Assembly (NCBI RefSeq): GCF_964204865.1
Contig: NC_135261.1
Coordinates: 7,068,001 to 7,132,000, forward strand
Reading direction: 5' to 3'
Source of the DNA: Styela clava
Taxonomy: Eukaryota > Chordata > Ascidiacea > Stolidobranchia > Styelidae
DNA: 64,000 bases
The notes under the pieces are model-generated. The model was not told the DNA's origin. It searched no databases and was given only the letters and a program-made list of their open reading frames with translations. The translations under genes and the position numbers were made by a program. Numbering within the stretch: position 1 is the stretch's first letter; each line of letters opens with the position of its first letter. Positions 60,787 through 64,000 of this stretch are shown here, piece by piece.

Positions 60787-61080
60787 CTACCTACATCTGA
60801 CTGACATTTTTTGCAATGCATCGCATTTTTGATGCCTTTCTTTCGACAAGACAGACTGTGTCTTCATTTTCACAGTTATTTGTTCATTTTTATCAAATTT
60901 TCCACGTCTCTCAGCAAATATTTCGATCAGTAATACACGAACAGGGGAGTTTGCGAGCTCTGATGCAGGAGCGTCGTCGTCGATAAGCACCTTGTCTGAA
61001 CCTACCGACCGTGACGCCCGCCACTTGGAGGTGCAACATCGCCTTCGTTTGTTTATTATACGGCGAGCGGAGTTGGACAT
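60787..61080 (-). CDS. Hypothetical 97-residue open frame
   Basis: ATG-initiated frame rich in Arg, Lys and Ser (start MSNSARRIINKRRRCC) with higher GC content than its surroundings. It could be a first coding exon; a GTAGG donor-like site lies at its end. No similarity recognised and no matching downstream exon found, so it may equally be a chance frame. Confidence 0.25.
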   Translation of the reverse strand: MSNSARRIINKRRRCCTSKWRASRSVGSDKVLIDDDAPASELANSPVRVLLIEIFAERRGKFDKNEQITVKMKTQSVLSKERHQKCDALQKMSVRCR

Positions 61081-61146
61081 CTAGTAGTAGTATATATTTA
61101 CGTCCAAACTGTACAATATACGTGTATTATTTTTACCTCTTGGTGA

Positions 61147-61480
61147 CAGCACATTTGCACCCATAAATTTTAGCACCAGCATATGAGTATAAGTTTAATT
61201 TGATTCCCCCAGAAACAAACCACACGCAAAACAATGAACACACAAAAGTTTGGGGAAATCTTCAATAAAGTCTAAAATATGGACCCATGTACACTTGCAC
61301 CCGTTGAAGTTCGCACTCAGATACATTTGCACCTACGTACATTTGTACCTATTCATATCCGCATTCATGAACATTTGCACCCATATCATTTTCACGCACA
61401 CGCATTCTCCGTTCCATGAACATTTTTACCCGTGGATATTTGCACCTGCATACATTTGTACCCACTGTTATGTTCGCATG
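61147..61480 (+). repeat. Degenerate tandem repeat of 'acatttgcaccc'
   Basis: At least eight imperfect copies of the 12-mer, spaced irregularly by a few to some tens of bases: near 61149, 61289, 61322, 61337, 61371, 61419, 61437 and 61451. Variants include acatttgtacct and acatttttaccc. It is not strictly periodic. Confidence 0.6.
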
Positions 61481-62187
61481 AATAGCATCCCTGGTCTACA
61501 GGCTAAGTTGGATCTAACGAAACATTACGATCACGATTCAAAAATGCCATAATATATTCAGCCCTGCCTAAATATTATGTATAGGTGTTGAAAATTTGAA
61601 CCTTGCCAAAAATCCATGTATTATCTAATTCTAAACAGCGAAAAATAAATATTATCAAACCATAAATGCTACCTACATGACTGCTCAAACTTTCTGTCTA
61701 TAGATTACACCTTTCTTCCAAGTCCTATTATTCGATCGCTTGAAATTAGTAAAAATTGGGCATTGTGATGCCACTGCTACCATTGCGAATGAAATTTGTC
61801 ATACTATTCTTGAAGTGAGTCAATTACTTTCGCATACTTCAAAAGGTATTATGATCGTTCGTCGGCCAAGACGGCAACACGTCGTTCTGCAAGTTTATTT
61901 CTGAACTTAGCGGCGGAGGAACTTCCATTTGTTACGTAATAATTTGCGCTATCGGACATGCCCAGACTCGTATTTGGCGCATGCACTGTACTGTATTCTT
62001 CCAGTTTTGGAACAAACACACAACAGGCGCTGCGTGAAACTGGTTCAAGGCAATTTGTCGGAGTATGTTATTGAATTCACTCAACATCAGACAGGATCGA
62101 CTACTAGAGATGGGGCGATGAACCGGTCGATCGCGATCAACGTGTTGGCCATCCCTCCTCTATTGCGATTCACTTTTATGTTATATT

Positions 62188-62855
62188 AACTAGGACTGGG
62201 AATGATTAGCCAATTTTAGATTGTTAGCGGTTACGATTTATTTAAACCGTTAACTGACATCTAAGGTAAAAGTCATTTTTATAATGTACAATTTTTCCAA
62301 AGATGATTACGTCATCGCAAATTTATCGTTTAATTCGAAAGAATATCACTAACTGCATGGTAAGGACCTAATAAATGTGAAAAATAATTGAAGTACCAAG
62401 ATTGCTGATTATGAACATTTGACAATGATAAATTCAGAATCAGTTTTCGGTCGAAATATATTGTTCACCATTTTTTATTGCAAAATACTATATTCAATGT
62501 CATTCAACAAGTGCGCAGTCGATGCTGTGTTACTTCATGATATCTCAGAGTAGAATTTGCACGCCGAACACTGAAAATTTGTCACATGAATGACATTTAA
62601 AAACGGATTCGGGTTTAAGTAAAATATTTTCAAATGTCCGAAGCAGGTAGCATATCTCTTGCAGCAGAGCGATCATGATACTATCTTCATTCGTGAATAA
62701 TTTTGAGCGATACCGGGATAAGATCACGCGAAGTTGCTTTGTAACCATTGTGAAGTAAAAGAGTAAAATTATCAGGTCAAACGTCACGCTGTGATTAACC
62801 GGTTGATTTTGCCTGGTTAACGGTTAAAGTGTTTCACCTGAAATTCCCAGTCCTA
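62188..62855. mobile_element. TIR element (about 665 bp) with 'taggactgggaa' ends
   Basis: Left end 'taggactgggaatgatt' and right end, read in reverse, 'taggactgggaatttcag' are inverted, and 'gttagcggtta'-like blocks occur inside both ends ('ggttaacggtta' on the right). A possible imperfect duplication gttata(t/a)(t/a) flanks it. No transposase frame. Probably a non-autonomous hAT-type element. Confidence 0.7.
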
Positions 62856-63207
62856 GTTATAAACCGACGTTTTTCGAAATACTATAAATCATCCTTCCTC
62901 CGAACGAACCAACCGAAATAGATTCATGAAATTGCGCACTTGTATAGCTTGGATATCTTCGAAAATGAACCAAGTCCGCGGAGAGCTTATTTATTTATGT
63001 ATCACTATAACGAGACGAATAAACATACATACATACATATACATATCCCAGTATCGCTCAAAATTAATCACGGGTCTTTGATAGATAGTTATACTTAATA
63101 TCTAGTTATGACTGCTTGGGCTTGTCCGAGGGGAAAGGTGCGAGTAAACGATGTATAAAAGAGAATGAATCGTATTAAAAAATGAGCACGGATAGATCAA
63201 GTGTTTA

Positions 63208-63325
63208 GGGCACTGTTTCCCAACCCGAGTCCGCGGTCTCAAATGAGTCCGCAGAGCGTTTGAATGAGTCCGCAACGAGTCAGAAATTCACTGCGGGCCG
63301 CAAACGTTTTTGCGAAACTTATCCA
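63208..63325 (+). mobile_element. hAT-like terminal fragment
   Basis: 'cactgtttcccaaccc' followed by repeats of 'gagtccgc' and 'gcgggccgcaaacg', typical of a CAG-type hAT end. The second terminus was not found inside the window. Confidence 0.45.
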
Positions 63326-64000
63326 TCAGCCAAGTTACGATTTACGTTAAAATGTACATAAAACATTAAAAGCAAGTTTATTCACATAACATTAATCGAG
63401 TCAATAACTACTGGATACTGAGTGGACATATATATATACTGTATTCGAAAATTCAACTATTAGAATAGCAATTTACTATTCGAAAATTTGGTCAGGTGAA
63501 GCGACAGGTCACTTGCGCGTCGCTTAATCAAACGATTGGATTTCACAACTCACTTGCGGATTCCCGACGAAAACACGAGTCGGCACACGCATGGATAGCT
63601 AAGTGGCGTTTCTCACGAGCTCGAGCAGCGAGGAATAATTTTTTTTCTGGTGTCAATGGTGGCAACCTAAATTTTTCAAATGAAAAAGCGGAAATACAAA
63701 AAATAAAACGTAAAACACCATAAGATTTGTTTTATGATGGTCCGCTACCGATTAAAATCGCTTTTTAGACATTGCAAATCGCAAAATTTCGGGTGCTACC
63801 GTATGTATCAGGGCATTTTCCCTTAGGATTCTTTGCTTTACTGCCTGCACATTGGTACGTACAGTACTGGAGCGCCGTAAGTGTTGTACGACCAGCTCAG
63901 ATTTGTCGAATTCACAAAAATACGAATCAAAACAAAATATAATCGGGCACTTTACCACGCATTTTTGTGTCCACGGATTGTCATGGTATTTTCTGAGTAG
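63326..64000. other. Terminal stretch, nothing recognised
   Basis: May be the interior of the hAT-like element that starts near 63208. Short open frames lack similarity. Confidence 0.35.

Overview
This is an AT-rich animal (metazoan) nuclear DNA window. The evidence is multi-exon genes with canonical introns, animal-type protein families (a hemopexin matrix metalloproteinase, MFAP1, a sodium/monocarboxylate transporter) and dense eukaryotic transposons (hAT-type elements, a non-LTR retrotransposon, tRNA-derived SINEs). A marine invertebrate, most plausibly an ascidian tunicate, is my best guess; the single-exon MFAP1 and short AT-rich introns fit but do not prove it.

Layout. 1-9300: two nearly identical intronless pirin-like genes lie tail to tail (970-1812 on +, 6571-7413 on -), embedded in copies of a local repeat (family A) and an interspersed repeat (family B). 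9301-11660: repeat remnants only. 12126-24620 (+): a 15-exon secreted matrix metalloproteinase that I assembled exon by exon into one 685-residue frame: signal peptide, unusual 89-residue extra exon, prodomain with cysteine switch, a Lys/Gly-rich stretch ending in a furin site, zinc catalytic domain, hinge, four-bladed hemopexin domain and basic tail. 24721-28178: transposons and a SINE. 28179-29597 (-): intronless MFAP1, a spliceosomal protein. 29600-36500: repeats including a hAT element with 8-bp target duplications and an inverted-repeat pair. 36500-40960 (-): a non-LTR retrotransposon (endonuclease plus reverse transcriptase) whose reading frame is split by a 1.25-kb terminal-inverted-repeat element with a 9-bp target duplication. 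42090-47106 (+): a six-exon gene for an unrecognised 244-residue single-pass membrane protein with a PPAY motif and a His-rich tail. 50296-57141 (-): an 11-exon SLC5 sodium-coupled transporter of the SMCT (SLC5A8/A12) type, 619 residues, complete. 57538-64000: hAT-type elements, a transposase remnant and degenerate tandem repeats.

The genes look functionally independent (metal-binding nuclear cofactor, extracellular protease, splicing factor, membrane adaptor, transporter); I see no shared pathway. The most striking features beyond the genes are: a fold-back element family with about eleven copies, several with 8-bp target duplications, whose arms carry a CCAAGATGGCG core; the nested insertion in the retrotransposon; a CAG-ended hAT family with two exact 8-bp duplications; a possible gene-conversion tract in the pirin pair; and the unusual architecture of the metalloproteinase, including a possible alternative last exon that would delete the hemopexin domain. 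Two introns, one in the metalloproteinase and one in the transporter, use GC-AG borders as required by frame.
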